Notes: generated from the sequence alone by a model not told the origin. A DNA stretch of 64,000 nucleotides from Sphingobium sp. TKS (GCF_001563265.1 NZ_CP005083.1:871001-935000), one strand, 5' to 3'. Positions 49,302 to 58,627 are shown, numbered from the stretch's first letter. Numbers and translations are program-made.

Positions 49302-50036
49302 TCAAATCCGCGCCAGCGCCTCCGCCGTCGCGTCCATCGTCCCCGGCTCCTGATCGCCGGTCAGGGCGTAGGACATGTCGCCGCGCCGCCAATAGGCCAC
49401 CGATTGCCTGCCCTCCCGCACCGCATCGGGATGTTCGGGCGCGGCGGTTTTTTCATGCACGGCGAAGATCGTCATCCTGTGCCCCGCATCGGTGCGCACC
49501 GCCATCAGCAGCGCGGGAGCCTTGTCGGTCGGGAATAGCTGGACGTCGGTGACATGCCAGTCGTCGGGCAGTTGCGGCATGGCGATGCGGGTGTTGAGCG
49601 CGACTTCCCGCGCATCGAAGCGGGGCGCTTCGATCTGCGAATTCATGTCGGCGCGCAGCATCGCGATCCGGTGCGAGGCGACCGCATAGCTGACATAGGC
49701 AGGCGGGCGTTCGAAGCCCACCATCCACACGGCAAAGGCCGCCGCCAGCCCCGATGTCGCCAGGCCCATCGGCATCATCCGGCGCCAGCGGCTTTTCGGC
49801 GGGTGCGCCAATCGTTCGGCCATTTCCGCCAGACCGGCAGGCACCGGCCGGCCGTCCTGCGTCAGCATGCAAAGCCCGCTGCGGACGCTGAGGTCGCCCA
49901 TGACCCGGGCGGCAAGGTCGGGCTGATGCGAGAGATGGGTTTCGACGACGAAGCGCCGCTCCACATCCAGCTCGCCGTCGACATAGGCGTCAATCTCCTG
50001 ATCGGTAATTTTCAGATCGGTTGGGCGATCAGTCAT
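49302..50036 (-). CDS. Transmembrane anti-sigma factor
   Basis: Protein of 244 aa. An N-terminal cytoplasmic anti-sigma domain (TDQEIDAYVDGELDVERRFV, VETHLSHQPDLAARV) precedes one TM (~93-107, MGLATSGLAAAFAVWMVGF) and a periplasmic C-terminal sensor part. It holds the partner sigma factor at the membrane until a stress signal arrives. Overlaps the sigma gene by 8 bp (50029-50036), so they are translationally coupled. Confidence 0.88.
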   Translation of the reverse strand: MTDRPTDLKITDQEIDAYVDGELDVERRFVVETHLSHQPDLAARVMGDLSVRSGLCMLTQDGRPVPAGLAEMAERLAHPPKSRWRRMMPMGLATSGLAAAFAVWMVGFERPPAYVSYAVASHRIAMLRADMNSQIEAPRFDAREVALNTRIAMPQLPDDWHVTDVQLFPTDKAPALLMAVRTDAGHRMTIFAVHEKTAAPEHPDAVREGRQSVAYWRRGDMSYALTGDQEPGTMDATAEALARI

Positions 50037-50553
50037 CGCTTCCTCCTATCAGCCGGAGGCCAGCTCCACCCGGCTGCCCCTGTTCCCTTTCTCTCAATGC
50101 CGCGCGCGCCCGCGCCAGCCGCGACATCACCGTGCCCACCGGCACGCCCAGGGTTTCCGCCGCCTGCTGGTAGCTGAAACCCTCTATCGCCGTCAGGTGC
50201 AGCACGGCGCGATGATGTTCGGACAAGGCGGCAAACTGCCGCGCAATCTGGACCAGCCGGGCATGTTCCTCCTGCCCCGGCTCCAGCCGGTCGACCAGCG
50301 TTTCGGCAAAGCGGCTGTTGCGCCGCGCCTCCGCCGCCTCGCGCCGCTTGGCGGAGAAGAAGACATTATGGACGATCGCGAGCAGCCAGCGGCGGCGGTT
50401 GCGGTCGGGCTGGAACGTCTCCTGCCGCTCGATGGCGCGGACGAGGGCGTCCTGCACCACATCGTCGGCCTCCTGATCGTCGCGGGTCAGCGACCGGGCA
50501 TAGCGCCGCATCGCGGCCAGATCGTCCCTGATGTCTGAACCGTCGTCCATCAT
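50029..50553 (-). CDS. ECF-type RNA polymerase sigma factor
   Basis: Sigma factor of 174 aa: region 2 (AMRRYARSLTRDDQEADDVV, QDALVRAIERQETF, NRRRWLLAIVHNVF) and region 4 (LSEHHRAVLHLTAIEGFSYQ, AETLGVPVGTVMSRLARAR). Starts at one of two adjacent ATGs (50553 or 50550). Followed by its anti-sigma gene; the GT4 gene ends 7 bp before it, so all three genes probably form one operon. Confidence 0.93.
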   Translation of the reverse strand: MMDDGSDIRDDLAAMRRYARSLTRDDQEADDVVQDALVRAIERQETFQPDRNRRRWLLAIVHNVFFSAKRREAAEARRNSRFAETLVDRLEPGQEEHARLVQIARQFAALSEHHRAVLHLTAIEGFSYQQAAETLGVPVGTVMSRLARARAALREREQGQPGGAGLRLIGGSDD

Positions 50554-50560
50554 CCTGCTG

Positions 50561-51802
50561 TCATGCCGCCCAGGCCGCCGGGGTGGCAAGCGGCATGTGC
50601 AACGCCTCGGCATAGCTGCGCGCCACATCCTCCAGCACATCGTCCCAGGTGAAGCGCGCCGCCGCCTCGGCCGCCGCAGTGCCCAGCGCGGCGCGGCGAT
50701 GCGGCTGGCGGACCAAACCGGCAACCGCCGCCGCATAGGCTCCGACATCCTTGGGCGGCACCAGCAGGCCGGTGCGCCCTTCGGTTATCAGGGCCGACGC
50801 GCTGGGCACATTGGCGGAGACGATGGCGAGGCCCGATGCCATCGCCTCCAGATTGACGTTGCCGAAGGCTTCCGTGACCGAGGGGTTGATGAGGATGTCG
50901 GCGCTGGCGACGGCGCGGCCCAAAGCCTCGCCCGACAAATGGCCCATGAAGGTGGCGTTGGGCAGCCGTTCGGCCAGCCAGCCCCGCGCCGGTCCCTCCC
51001 CGACGATCAAGGGCCGGACGGCCAGCCCCTGCGCCCGGACGGCGTCGATGGTTTCGGCAAAGATGCGCAGACCCTTTTCCAGCACCAGCCGGCCGAAGAA
51101 CAGCGGCACCATATCCTCCGCATCATAGCCGAGGCTGGACCGCAAAGCCTGATCGCGCAGCGCCGGGCGGAAACAGGTGGGGTCGATGCCGCGCCCCCAC
51201 AGGGCGACGCGCCCGGTTCCGAGCCGGGCCTCCATGTCCCGCGCGATCGGCCAGGTGGGACAGAGAATCCGGTCGCAATCGCCATAGAAGCGGTCGAGAT
51301 AGCGCTCCACCGGCCCGCGCAGGAAGGACAGGCGGTAATAGTCGAGATAGGTTTCGAAGCGGGTGTGCAGGCTGGCGACCACCGGAATGCCTTGTGCGCG
51401 GGCATGTTTCTGCGCCTGCCGCCCCAGCAGGTCGGGGGCCGAGAGATGGACGATGTCGGGCGCGAACGCCTCAAAATCCTGCCGGGTGGCGGGAGGGAAA
51501 CCCAGCGCGACGCGATATTCGGGACGGCCGGGAATGCTGATCGATCGGACGGAGCGCACATCGCCCACCGACTCGAACGCCTTGCGCGGCGCGGTGGGCG
51601 AATAGATGCGCACCTGCGCCCGCACGCGATGCAGCAGATAGGCGACCAGCCGGTTGAGCGCCTGATTGGCGCCATCGCGCACGCAATCATAATTGCCGGA
51701 AAACAGCGCGACACGCAGCGGACGGCCCAGCGCGCCCGTCAGCGCGAGGCGGGATTCGGGAAGGCGCATATGGTCGGCGCGAAGGTCGGCGGCGTTGTTC
51801 AT
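50561..51802 (-). CDS. GT4-family glycosyltransferase
   Basis: GT-B glycosyltransferase of 413 aa: N-terminal glycine-rich LRVALFSGNYDCVRDGANQA, middle DIVHLSAPDLLGRQA and VVASLHTRFETYLDYY; C-terminal donor domain LFFGRLVLEKGLRIFAETID, EGPARGWLAERLP and the E-x7-E motif EAFGNVNLEAMASG. Similar to GT4 enzymes that glycosylate membrane lipids. Start at 51802. Lies 7 bp upstream of the sigma-factor gene on the same strand, so it may be under the same envelope-stress control. Confidence 0.88.
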   Translation of the reverse strand: MNNAADLRADHMRLPESRLALTGALGRPLRVALFSGNYDCVRDGANQALNRLVAYLLHRVRAQVRIYSPTAPRKAFESVGDVRSVRSISIPGRPEYRVALGFPPATRQDFEAFAPDIVHLSAPDLLGRQAQKHARAQGIPVVASLHTRFETYLDYYRLSFLRGPVERYLDRFYGDCDRILCPTWPIARDMEARLGTGRVALWGRGIDPTCFRPALRDQALRSSLGYDAEDMVPLFFGRLVLEKGLRIFAETIDAVRAQGLAVRPLIVGEGPARGWLAERLPNATFMGHLSGEALGRAVASADILINPSVTEAFGNVNLEAMASGLAIVSANVPSASALITEGRTGLLVPPKDVGAYAAAVAGLVRQPHRRAALGTAAAEAAARFTWDDVLEDVARSYAEALHMPLATPAAWAA

Positions 51803-51874
51803 GCCCGGTATACGCGGGGCGGGGGCGGTCTATTCCCTCCGGATGCGGGGCGTTTACAGGAAAATGACCGACGC

Positions 51875-52140
51875 TAGGCCGTAAACTCATGAATGTCGCG
51901 TTCGAGGCGCCAAAATGGCGAACATATCGGGCCGAAATGCGCGCCGCGAAGGTTGGACACCTTTGCAAGCGCATTTTGGTTCGAGATGGAAGCCATTTTG
52001 GCGTCCTGCGGATTTGACCAAAAAGGCCCATCCCGGCGTCGAGAGGGCTTGAAATATCGACATATTCCTGCGCCCTCTCTCCTTGTGCTGGGCCTTTTTG
52101 CCTCAAACCTCGAGCGCGACATTAATGAGTTTACGGCCTA
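51875..52140. mobile_element. MITE-like element with ~33-bp inverted repeats
   Basis: A 266-bp unit bounded by TAGGCCGTAAACTCAT (51875) and its complement ATGAGTTTACGGCCTA (ending 52140). The similarity continues imperfectly inward (AATGTCGCG-TTCGAGG and CCTCGAGCGCGACATT). A second inner inverted repeat (GGCGCCAAAATGGC near 51911 and GCCATTTTGGCG near 51999) folds the middle. No transposase is encoded. The TA at each tip could be a target duplication of IS630/Tc1-mariner type. Because of the symmetry, near-mirror frames on both strands begin MSRSR and end EFTA; they are by-products, not genes. Confidence 0.7.
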
Positions 52141-52150
52141 GATTGAAGAT

Positions 52151-52909
52151 GTGACTCGGCTCCGACCTCGCTTCATTCTGGCGCTCGCATTCCTGGCGGC
52201 GCTGCTCGCGGGCGCTGCCGCCTATTGCCGCTATCTCGGCTATCCGAACGGACGGGTCTTCACCGTCGTTCCGGCTACGACACCAGGGGAGGGCGGCACC
52301 GTAGCGGTCTTCTTCTCCGGCGATATGGGGTTCAATGCGGGCATGGGGCCAGTGATCGCCGGTCATATGGCGCAGGGCGGTCTGCCGGTGCTGGGCTTCA
52401 ATTCTCTGACCGCCTTCGCCCGCCGCCAATCGCCGGAGGAAAGCGGCAAGCTGGTGGAGCAGGCGGCCCGCCGCGCCCTGGCCCTGCCCGGCGCGCGCAG
52501 GCTGGTGCTGGCCGGGCAATCCTTCGGCGCGAACATGCTGCTCGCCGGGCTGGAACGCCTGCCGCCTTCGCTGCGCGCCCGGATAGCCATGGTCGCGCTG
52601 ATCGTGCCCGCCGACACCATGCTGTTCCGCGCAACGCCGGGCGGGGTGTTCGACTTTGGCGACGACGGCCCGGCCGCGCCCGCCGCCCATGCGCTCGACT
52701 GGGCGCCGGTGATCTGCATCCACGGTCTGGCGGAGAGCGGCAGCCTCTGCCCCGGCTGGCGCCAGTCCAATGTCCGCATCATCGGCTTGCCCGGCGGCCA
52801 TTTCCTGCGCGACGACAGCGCGCTGGTGGCGGCAACCCTGCTCCGCGCCCTGCCAACCGCCCCGAACATTGCCAAAAGTTCAGACAGAGCAGAGCCTCCC
52901 GCAATCTGA
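52151..52909 (+). CDS. VirJ-like alpha/beta hydrolase (short)
   Basis: Protein of 252 aa with an N-terminal TM or signal anchor (FILALAFLAALLAGAAAYC). VirJ/AcvB-type domain: VAVFFSGDMGFNAGMGPVIA (the S-G-D-x-G loop), LVLAGQSFGANMLLAGLERL (nucleophile Ser in GQSFG) and the late His in IIGLPGGHFLRDD. By family, a periplasmic hydrolase related to lysyl-phosphatidylglycerol hydrolases. Begins 10 bp after the MITE-like element, so its native promoter may have been displaced. Start at 52151 has only a weak ribosome site. Confidence 0.82.
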   Translation: MTRLRPRFILALAFLAALLAGAAAYCRYLGYPNGRVFTVVPATTPGEGGTVAVFFSGDMGFNAGMGPVIAGHMAQGGLPVLGFNSLTAFARRQSPEESGKLVEQAARRALALPGARRLVLAGQSFGANMLLAGLERLPPSLRARIAMVALIVPADTMLFRATPGGVFDFGDDGPAAPAAHALDWAPVICIHGLAESGSLCPGWRQSNVRIIGLPGGHFLRDDSALVAATLLRALPTAPNIAKSSDRAEPPAI

Positions 52910-52952
52910 AAGGGTCCAGAAGCGGTGATCGTTCCGGGGAAGGATGGGTCAT

Positions 52953-53384
52953 ATGGCGATGGGGAGGCTTTGGGCAGCGCTGGCGCTTCTGGCTACGGCC
53001 GCAAATGTGCCGGTCCCTCAGCCCGAAGGCCGACAACCCCAAGGATTGTGGCTCGGCCCGCATAATAATGTCGCCGTGCGCACCGGACCCTGCGGCGACC
53101 GGCTGTGCGGCTGGATCGTCTGGGCCGACCGCGAAGCGCAGGCCGATGCGCGCGACGGCGGCACAGCCCGGCTGGTCGGCACCGAATTGCTGGAAGACTA
53201 TCGCGCCGAGGGCAAGGGACAATGGCGCGGCACCGTCTTCGTCCCCGATCTGGGCCGCCGCTTCAGTTCGCAGATCAGCCAGCTTTCGCCGGGCCAGTTG
53301 CGGGTCAAGGGCTGCATATTGGGCGGTCTGATCTGCAAGTCGCAGCTCTGGACCCGGATCGAGCGGTTGCCGGGGCAGTCATGA
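52953..53384 (+). CDS. DUF2147 secreted protein
   Basis: Protein of 143 aa with a signal peptide (MAMGRLWAALALLATAANVP) and the DUF2147 pattern: GLWLGPHNNVAVRTGPCGDRL then CGWIVWA, LVGTELLEDYR, WRGTVFVPDLGR and LRVKGCILGGLICKSQLW with paired cysteines. Periplasmic, function unknown; often found near lipid or envelope genes. Start at 52953 rather than 52944 because GGAAGG is then correctly spaced. It overlaps acvB by 4 bp. Confidence 0.85.
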   Translation: MAMGRLWAALALLATAANVPVPQPEGRQPQGLWLGPHNNVAVRTGPCGDRLCGWIVWADREAQADARDGGTARLVGTELLEDYRAEGKGQWRGTVFVPDLGRRFSSQISQLSPGQLRVKGCILGGLICKSQLWTRIERLPGQS

Positions 53385-54802
53385 TCGATTTTCGCCACGC
53401 CCGTCTCTGGTTGATACCCGGCCTGCTGGCGGGGGCGGGCTTGCTGCTGTCGACCGTCAACGTAATGAACCCGGCGCGGGCGGCGGCCGATCCTGTGCCC
53501 GGCGCGACGGGACCGATCGCGGAAAGCCGCTACAGCCTTCCGCCCATGGGGCTAATCGCAGTCTACCGGCCCGCGGGCGTGCCGAACGGAGTGGTGCTGG
53601 CGCTCTCAGGCAGCAATGGCTGGGACGATGACAGCGCCGACACCGCCCGCGCCCTGGCGGCGCGGGGCGCGCTGGTGGCGGGCATCTCCACCCCCTCCTT
53701 TCTGACGGCGTTGCAGGCTTCGCACCGCTGCATCAATCCCAATTACGGCATCATCGCCCTGGCTCGCGACCTGCAACACCGGCTGGCGCTGCCCATGTAC
53801 AGCAAGCCGATCCTGATCGGCCGGGGCGAAGGGGCGGCGCTCGCCTATGCGACGCTCGCCGCCGGACCCAATGGCGCGTACAAGGCGGTGTTCTCGCAGG
53901 ACTTCACGCCGCTTCTGGACGGTGGCCGGTCCTGGTGCCGGTCGGGCAGCCTGAAGGTCGCCGCCATCGCTCGTCCCCATCATGGCTTCGCCTTCGCCCC
54001 CAGCCGCCGACTCCCTTCGCCCTGGATCGCGCTGGCCGAAGCCCCGCGCCCCGCATTGCAGCGCTTCGTCGCCCGCACCGGCAGCGGCAGGCTGGTAACC
54101 GTCGCGAGGGGAGAGGGGGAGGTCGCGCTGCTCTCCCAGATTCGGCCTTTCCTCGCCGCGCCACCCGCCGATGCCGCGCTGCCCACCGGATTGCCGCTGA
54201 ACATCGTCACCGACGCCGCCGCGCCGCGCACCGACATGATGGCGGTCATCTATTCGGGCGACGGCGGCTGGGTCGGGCTGGACAAGGATGTGGCGGGCCA
54301 GCTCGCCCAAGCGGGCATCCCCGTCGTCGGCGTGGACAGCCTGTCCTATTTCTGGAGCGAGCGCACGCCCCACGGCGCCGCCCGCGATCTCAGCGCCATC
54401 ATCCGGGGCTATTCCCGCCATTGGCGGCGGCCCCGCGTCCTGCTGGTCGGCTACAGCTTCGGCGCGGATGTGCTGCCCTATATCGTCGGCGGCCTGCCCG
54501 CGCCCCAGCGCGCTCAGGTGCGGCGTCTCTCGCTGCTGGGCCTCAGCCCCAGCGCCGATTTCCAGTTTCACATGAGTAGCTGGCTGAACATGGATTCGAA
54601 CCGCCAATATCCGACCATTCCCGCCATAGCGCGGCTGCGCGGCCTGCCCATGCTCTGCGTGCGCGGAACGCTGGAAAATGACAGCGCCTGCCCCTCCATC
54701 CCCCAAGGATTGGCGCAGATGGTGGTCGTGCCCGGCGGCCATCATTTCGACCGCAACGCCCCGCTGCTGGTGACTCATATGCTCAAGGGGCTGACGATAT
54801 GA
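53381..54802 (+). CDS. acvB: AcvB-type virulence protein, lysyl-phosphatidylglycerol hydrolase
   Basis: Protein of 473 aa with a signal segment (RLWLIPGLLAGAGLLLSTVN). N-terminal hydrolase-like half (residues ~60-230, GVVLALSGSNGWDDDSADTA) and C-terminal VirJ domain (~280-470) with VIYSGDGGWVGLDKDVAGQL, LLVGYSFGADVLPYIVGGLP (Ser nucleophile) and VVPGGHHFDRNAP (His). In Agrobacterium and Rhizobium, AcvB/AtvA acts with LpiA/MprF and degrades lysyl-phosphatidylglycerol in the periplasm. It overlaps the neighbouring genes by 4 bp on both sides, including mprF. Confidence 0.9.
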   Translation: MIDFRHARLWLIPGLLAGAGLLLSTVNVMNPARAAADPVPGATGPIAESRYSLPPMGLIAVYRPAGVPNGVVLALSGSNGWDDDSADTARALAARGALVAGISTPSFLTALQASHRCINPNYGIIALARDLQHRLALPMYSKPILIGRGEGAALAYATLAAGPNGAYKAVFSQDFTPLLDGGRSWCRSGSLKVAAIARPHHGFAFAPSRRLPSPWIALAEAPRPALQRFVARTGSGRLVTVARGEGEVALLSQIRPFLAAPPADAALPTGLPLNIVTDAAAPRTDMMAVIYSGDGGWVGLDKDVAGQLAQAGIPVVGVDSLSYFWSERTPHGAARDLSAIIRGYSRHWRRPRVLLVGYSFGADVLPYIVGGLPAPQRAQVRRLSLLGLSPSADFQFHMSSWLNMDSNRQYPTIPAIARLRGLPMLCVRGTLENDSACPSIPQGLAQMVVVPGGHHFDRNAPLLVTHMLKGLTI

Positions 54803-57456
54803 TCCTGGTCGAACGGATCAAGGCCTGGAAAGCGCCGCTGACGGTCGCCGTCACGCTGGCAGTGGCGGCGCTGGGGCTGGTGACGCTGCACGGCCTGCTG
54901 GCGGAGGTGCGGCTGAAGGATATTCGCCATGCCGTGCACCTGATCGCGGGCTGGCGGCTGGCCGGGGCGCTGGCGCTGACGGCGGCGAGCTATGTCGCGC
55001 TCACCTTCTACGACTATGTCGCGCTGCGGATCGTCGGGCGGCCCTTGCCGTGGCGGACGGCGGCACTCGCCTCCTTCTGCAGTTACACGCTCAGCCATAA
55101 TCTGGGCCTGTCGCTGCTGACCGGCGGGTCGGCGCGCTACCGCATCTACACCGCTGCTGGCCTTGAGGGCGGCGACATTGCGCGCATCATCGCCTCGGCG
55201 GGCCTGTCCTTCTGGGGCGGGGTGTTTGTGCTGGCGGGCGCACTGATGCTGGTCCATCCGGCGGATATCGGCATCATGGGATGGACGATCGGCATGCCGT
55301 TGCAAAGGCTGGCGGGCGGGGCGATCCTGATCCTGACGATGGCGGCGCTGTTCGTCCTTGGCCCCGGCCGCGCACCGCGCCTGTTCGGCTGGAGGCTGGC
55401 GTTGCCGACCAGGACGCAGGCGGCCGCCCAGATCGGCGTCGCCAGCATCGACCTCGCCGCCGCCAGCGCCGCGCTGTTCATCCTGGTGCCGGGCATCGCA
55501 CCGGCGCTCTATCCCACGCTGTTCCTGGCCTATGCGCTGGCGATCATCGTCACTTTGGTCAGCCATGTGCCCGGAGGCCTCGGCATATTCGAGGCGGTGA
55601 TCCTCGCCGCCCTGCCCGATGTGGACAGGCCCAGCCTGCTGGCGGCGCTGATCGCCTATCGCCTGATCTATTATCTGATCCCCTTGCTGCTGGGCGTCAT
55701 CGCCATCGCCCTGCATGAAGGCAATAGCTGGCGCCATCCCGTCAGCCGGGTGCTGGATGGGGCACAGGCGGCTGCATCCGGCATGGCGCCGGTCATGCTG
55801 TCGCTGCTGGTGGCGGTGGGCGGCGTGATCCTGCTGATTTCCGGCGCCTTGCCCGCGATCCAGCACCGCATGCACATCGTCACCGACTGGCTGCCGCTGA
55901 CCTTCGTAGAGGCGTCCCACTTCGCCGCGAGCATCATCGGCACGCTGCTGATCCTGCTGGCATCGGGCCTCTATCGCAGGCTCGACGCCGCCTTCTGGAT
56001 GACCCGAGCGCTGCTGCTGGCGGGCGCGCTCTTCTCGCTGATCAAGGGACTGGACTATGAGGAAGCGAGCGCGCTGCTCCTCATCGCCGCGCTGCTGCAA
56101 TGGACGCGGGGCGCCTTCTACCGCCGCACCAGCTTCACTGCCGAAGCGCTGACCCCCGCCTGGATCGCGACGCTGGCGGTGGCGGTCGGCCTGTCGATCT
56201 GGATCGGCTTTTTCGCCTATAAGCATGTCGATTATCAGAACGACATATGGTGGCATTTCGGCCCGCACGCCAACGCCGCCCGCTTCCTGCGCGCAGGCCT
56301 CGCGAGCGCGGTGCTGGCGGTCGGCGCCGCCTTCTGGCGCATGTTCCGCCCCGCGACCGCGCCCCTGCATGTCGACCGCCCCTCCACCGCCTTCAGCGCG
56401 GACGCTTTGGCGCTGGCTGAGCGGACCGACGCCTTCCTTGCGACCACCGGCGACAAGCTGTTCCTGACCTCCGACACTGGCCGGGCCTTCGTCATGTATC
56501 AGGTGCAGGGGCATAGCTGGATCGTCATGGGCGACCCTGTCGGAGACCGGACGGAATGGCCCGACCTGCTCTGGCAATTGCGCGAGATGGCGGATGCCGA
56601 ACAGGGCCGCCTGCTGCTCTATCAACTGAGCCTCGACGCCCTGCCGCTGGCGATCGACCTGGGTTTCGCCATCGTCAAATATGGCGAGGAGGCCCGCGTC
56701 GACCTGCATCATTTCACGCTGGAGGGGCCGGACGCCAAGCCGCTGCGCTATGCCGAACGCCGCGCCATGCGCGAAGGCGCGATCTTTGAGATCGTGCCCG
56801 CGCCCGCCGTCCCGCCGTTGCTGGAGGAACTGGAGGCGATTTCCGACGAATGGCTCACCGCCAAGGGCCATGGCGAAAAGGCGTTCAGCGTCGGCCGCTT
56901 CGACCCGGCCTATATCGCGGCCTGCGATTGCGCCCTCGTCCGGCAGGATGGGCGCATCGTCGCCTTCGCCAATATCTGGGCGACCGCCAATCGCCGCGAG
57001 TTATCGGTCGACCTGATGCGCCATGCGACGCAAATGCCCTATGGCGCGATGGACTTCCTGTTCATCCGCCTGATGCAATGGGCGCGCAGCCAAGGCTATG
57101 ACTGGTTCACCCTGGGCCTGGCCCCGCTTTCGGGCATAGAGGCGCGGCGTCTCTCGCCCTTCTGGGCCAAGGCGGGCGCCTTCTTCTTCCGCCATGGCGA
57201 GAGCTTCTACGGCTTTGAGGGGCTGCGCGCCTATAAGGACAAATATGCCCCCCGCTGGGAGCCGCGCTTCATCGCCGGGCCGCGCGGCATCTCCCTGTCC
57301 CGCGGGATGATCGACCTGCAAAAGCTGGTCGGCGGCGGACCGGGAAGCGCGGCGACACGGACAAGGCGGCGCAGGCCGGTTGCATCGCCTGCGGTGGGAT
57401 TGAACGATGGGAACGACGCGTTGTCGGAGCCTCTGGCGTCGATGGGCGTGGGTTGA
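54799..57456 (+). CDS. mprF: Lysyl-phosphatidylglycerol synthase/flippase
   Basis: Protein of 885 aa. About 14 TM segments in residues ~15-540 (flippase, including GLVTLHGLLAEVRLKDIRHA and SHVPGGLGIFEAVILAAL) are followed by a cytoplasmic GNAT-like synthase domain (~560-850: SWIVMGDPVGDRTEWPDLLW, QLSLDALPLAIDLGFAIVKY and the C-terminal SLSRGMIDLQKLVGG). It adds lysine from Lys-tRNA to phosphatidylglycerol and flips the product, lowering surface charge against cationic peptides and acid. Overlaps acvB by 4 bp: the lpiA-acvB pair in reverse order. Confidence 0.93.
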   Translation: MILVERIKAWKAPLTVAVTLAVAALGLVTLHGLLAEVRLKDIRHAVHLIAGWRLAGALALTAASYVALTFYDYVALRIVGRPLPWRTAALASFCSYTLSHNLGLSLLTGGSARYRIYTAAGLEGGDIARIIASAGLSFWGGVFVLAGALMLVHPADIGIMGWTIGMPLQRLAGGAILILTMAALFVLGPGRAPRLFGWRLALPTRTQAAAQIGVASIDLAAASAALFILVPGIAPALYPTLFLAYALAIIVTLVSHVPGGLGIFEAVILAALPDVDRPSLLAALIAYRLIYYLIPLLLGVIAIALHEGNSWRHPVSRVLDGAQAAASGMAPVMLSLLVAVGGVILLISGALPAIQHRMHIVTDWLPLTFVEASHFAASIIGTLLILLASGLYRRLDAAFWMTRALLLAGALFSLIKGLDYEEASALLLIAALLQWTRGAFYRRTSFTAEALTPAWIATLAVAVGLSIWIGFFAYKHVDYQNDIWWHFGPHANAARFLRAGLASAVLAVGAAFWRMFRPATAPLHVDRPSTAFSADALALAERTDAFLATTGDKLFLTSDTGRAFVMYQVQGHSWIVMGDPVGDRTEWPDLLWQLREMADAEQGRLLLYQLSLDALPLAIDLGFAIVKYGEEARVDLHHFTLEGPDAKPLRYAERRAMREGAIFEIVPAPAVPPLLEELEAISDEWLTAKGHGEKAFSVGRFDPAYIAACDCALVRQDGRIVAFANIWATANRRELSVDLMRHATQMPYGAMDFLFIRLMQWARSQGYDWFTLGLAPLSGIEARRLSPFWAKAGAFFFRHGESFYGFEGLRAYKDKYAPRWEPRFIAGPRGISLSRGMIDLQKLVGGGPGSAATRTRRRRPVASPAVGLNDGNDALSEPLASMGVG

Positions 57457-57568
57457 GATTTTCGGTGGAGCGAGCCGGAATTGAGCGACGCTAAAAGGGT
57501 GGATTGGCGACAGTCCGGTTCTGGGAGCCGAGTGCGAATTCCTGCCGAGATATGTCCAGCATCACGTC

Positions 57569-58108
57569 CTATGGCGTATCAGTCGCAGTTTTCATGATCT
57601 TAGGAAAGCTAAACCCCACGTAATCGATGATTCCTTGTTCTCGAACGGAAAGGGCAATTTGCATTTGCTTTTTACCATCGCGGGCGGCTTTTGCATCATT
57701 CAAAGAAAATTCACAGACTAAAATGAATTTATCAGGTTCAAGTTTAGTGATAAACTGGCATGATATTAAACGAATATCTCTGAATTCTGAATAGATAATC
57801 CGTGAACTATCCTTAATGCCTTTCAATCCTGATTGACTGGAAAAATCATTTTTACCATTTTTATAATTGATGGTTGATCTTTCATCGATATATTTTTCGA
57901 TGCTTCCCCAGTTTTGCATCGTGAAATCATGGCTAAATCTCTTAGCGACGTCACAGTTGAGGACATCCATTCGATCACAGAACGAAGTCGATAAAAAGAC
58001 CGGAGGCTTGGGTTGGGCGCGAACACACTCTACGGGAAGAACTGAAGCGGCCCCATATATCAACAGCCCTAGGTTGGCCCCGATTATTGCTTTGCCTCTA
58101 TAAGCCAT
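57569..58108 (-). CDS. Hypothetical exported protein, low GC
   Basis: Protein of 179 aa, starting at 58108 (MAYRGKAIIGA) after AGGA with an N-terminal signal-like segment ending near CVRA. The mature part has SFCDRMDVLNCDVAKRFSHD and a SRIIYSEFRDIRLISCQFIT strand pattern, reminiscent of small NTF2-like periplasmic proteins. Base composition is much more AT-rich than its neighbours, a sign of horizontal transfer. No family recognised. Confidence 0.65.
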   Translation of the reverse strand: MAYRGKAIIGANLGLLIYGAASVLPVECVRAQPKPPVFLSTSFCDRMDVLNCDVAKRFSHDFTMQNWGSIEKYIDERSTINYKNGKNDFSSQSGLKGIKDSSRIIYSEFRDIRLISCQFITKLEPDKFILVCEFSLNDAKAARDGKKQMQIALSVREQGIIDYVGFSFPKIMKTATDTP

Positions 58109-58282
58109 TCGAATAATCCTAAATCTCCAAACCGACATCTGCTTTCGGGGAATATGACTGTCAATCTGGATGGCCATTTCTGGTCGCCAGCAGCCATGCC
58201 CAAACCCCACCCCAAAAACGGTGAGGCCCGGTCCTGCTAGCGCAGGCCGAGCCTCATTCCCTCTCCAAACTGATGAACGGGA

Positions 58283-58627
58283 TCAGCCGTCGTAATCGCC
58301 GCCGATATTCTGGTTGCGCGGCGGCGCGGCGGCGGTCAGGCGCAGAGCCTCCGCCGACTGGGCGATCGAACCGATTTCGTCCGGCGTATCGTCGTCGTCG
58401 ATCTGCACCTTCTGCAGCGAAGCGACGAGCGAATCATGCAGATCGACCGGCAGGACGGTTTCCTCCGCGATCTCGCGCAGGGCGACGACGGGGTTTTTGT
58501 CGCGGTCGCGGTCCAGAGTCAGCTCTGCGCCGCCCGAAATCTCGCGGGCGCGCTGCGCGGCAAGCAGGACGAGGTCAAAACGGTTGGTAACCTTGTCGAC
58601 GCAATCTTCGACGGTAACGCGGGCCAA
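58283..58627 (-). CDS. rpoZ: RNA polymerase omega subunit, TTG start
   Basis: Protein of 114 aa beginning (M)[20 protein letters not shown] and [20 protein letters not shown], the omega-subunit signature; it stabilises assembly of RNA polymerase. No ATG fits: the start is TTG at 58627, with AGGAG seven bases upstream, in agreement with the conserved N-terminus. A long frame continues upstream to 60013 through the opposite-strand gene and is not coding. Divergent from the phospholipase D gene. Confidence 0.93.
   Translation of the reverse strand: MARVTVEDCVDKVTNRFDLVLLAAQRAREISGGAELTLDRDRDKNPVVALREIAEETVLPVDLHDSLVASLQKVQIDDDDTPDEIGSIAQSAEALRLTAAAPPRNQNIGGDYDG

Noticed and set aside
51874..52141. 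Two small proteins beginning MSRSR on opposite strands
   Set aside because: They arise from the inverted symmetry of the MITE-like element.
54775..56871. 698-aa open frame opposite mprF
   Set aside because: Low-complexity Gln/Arg/Gly-rich antisense reading of a membrane protein gene.
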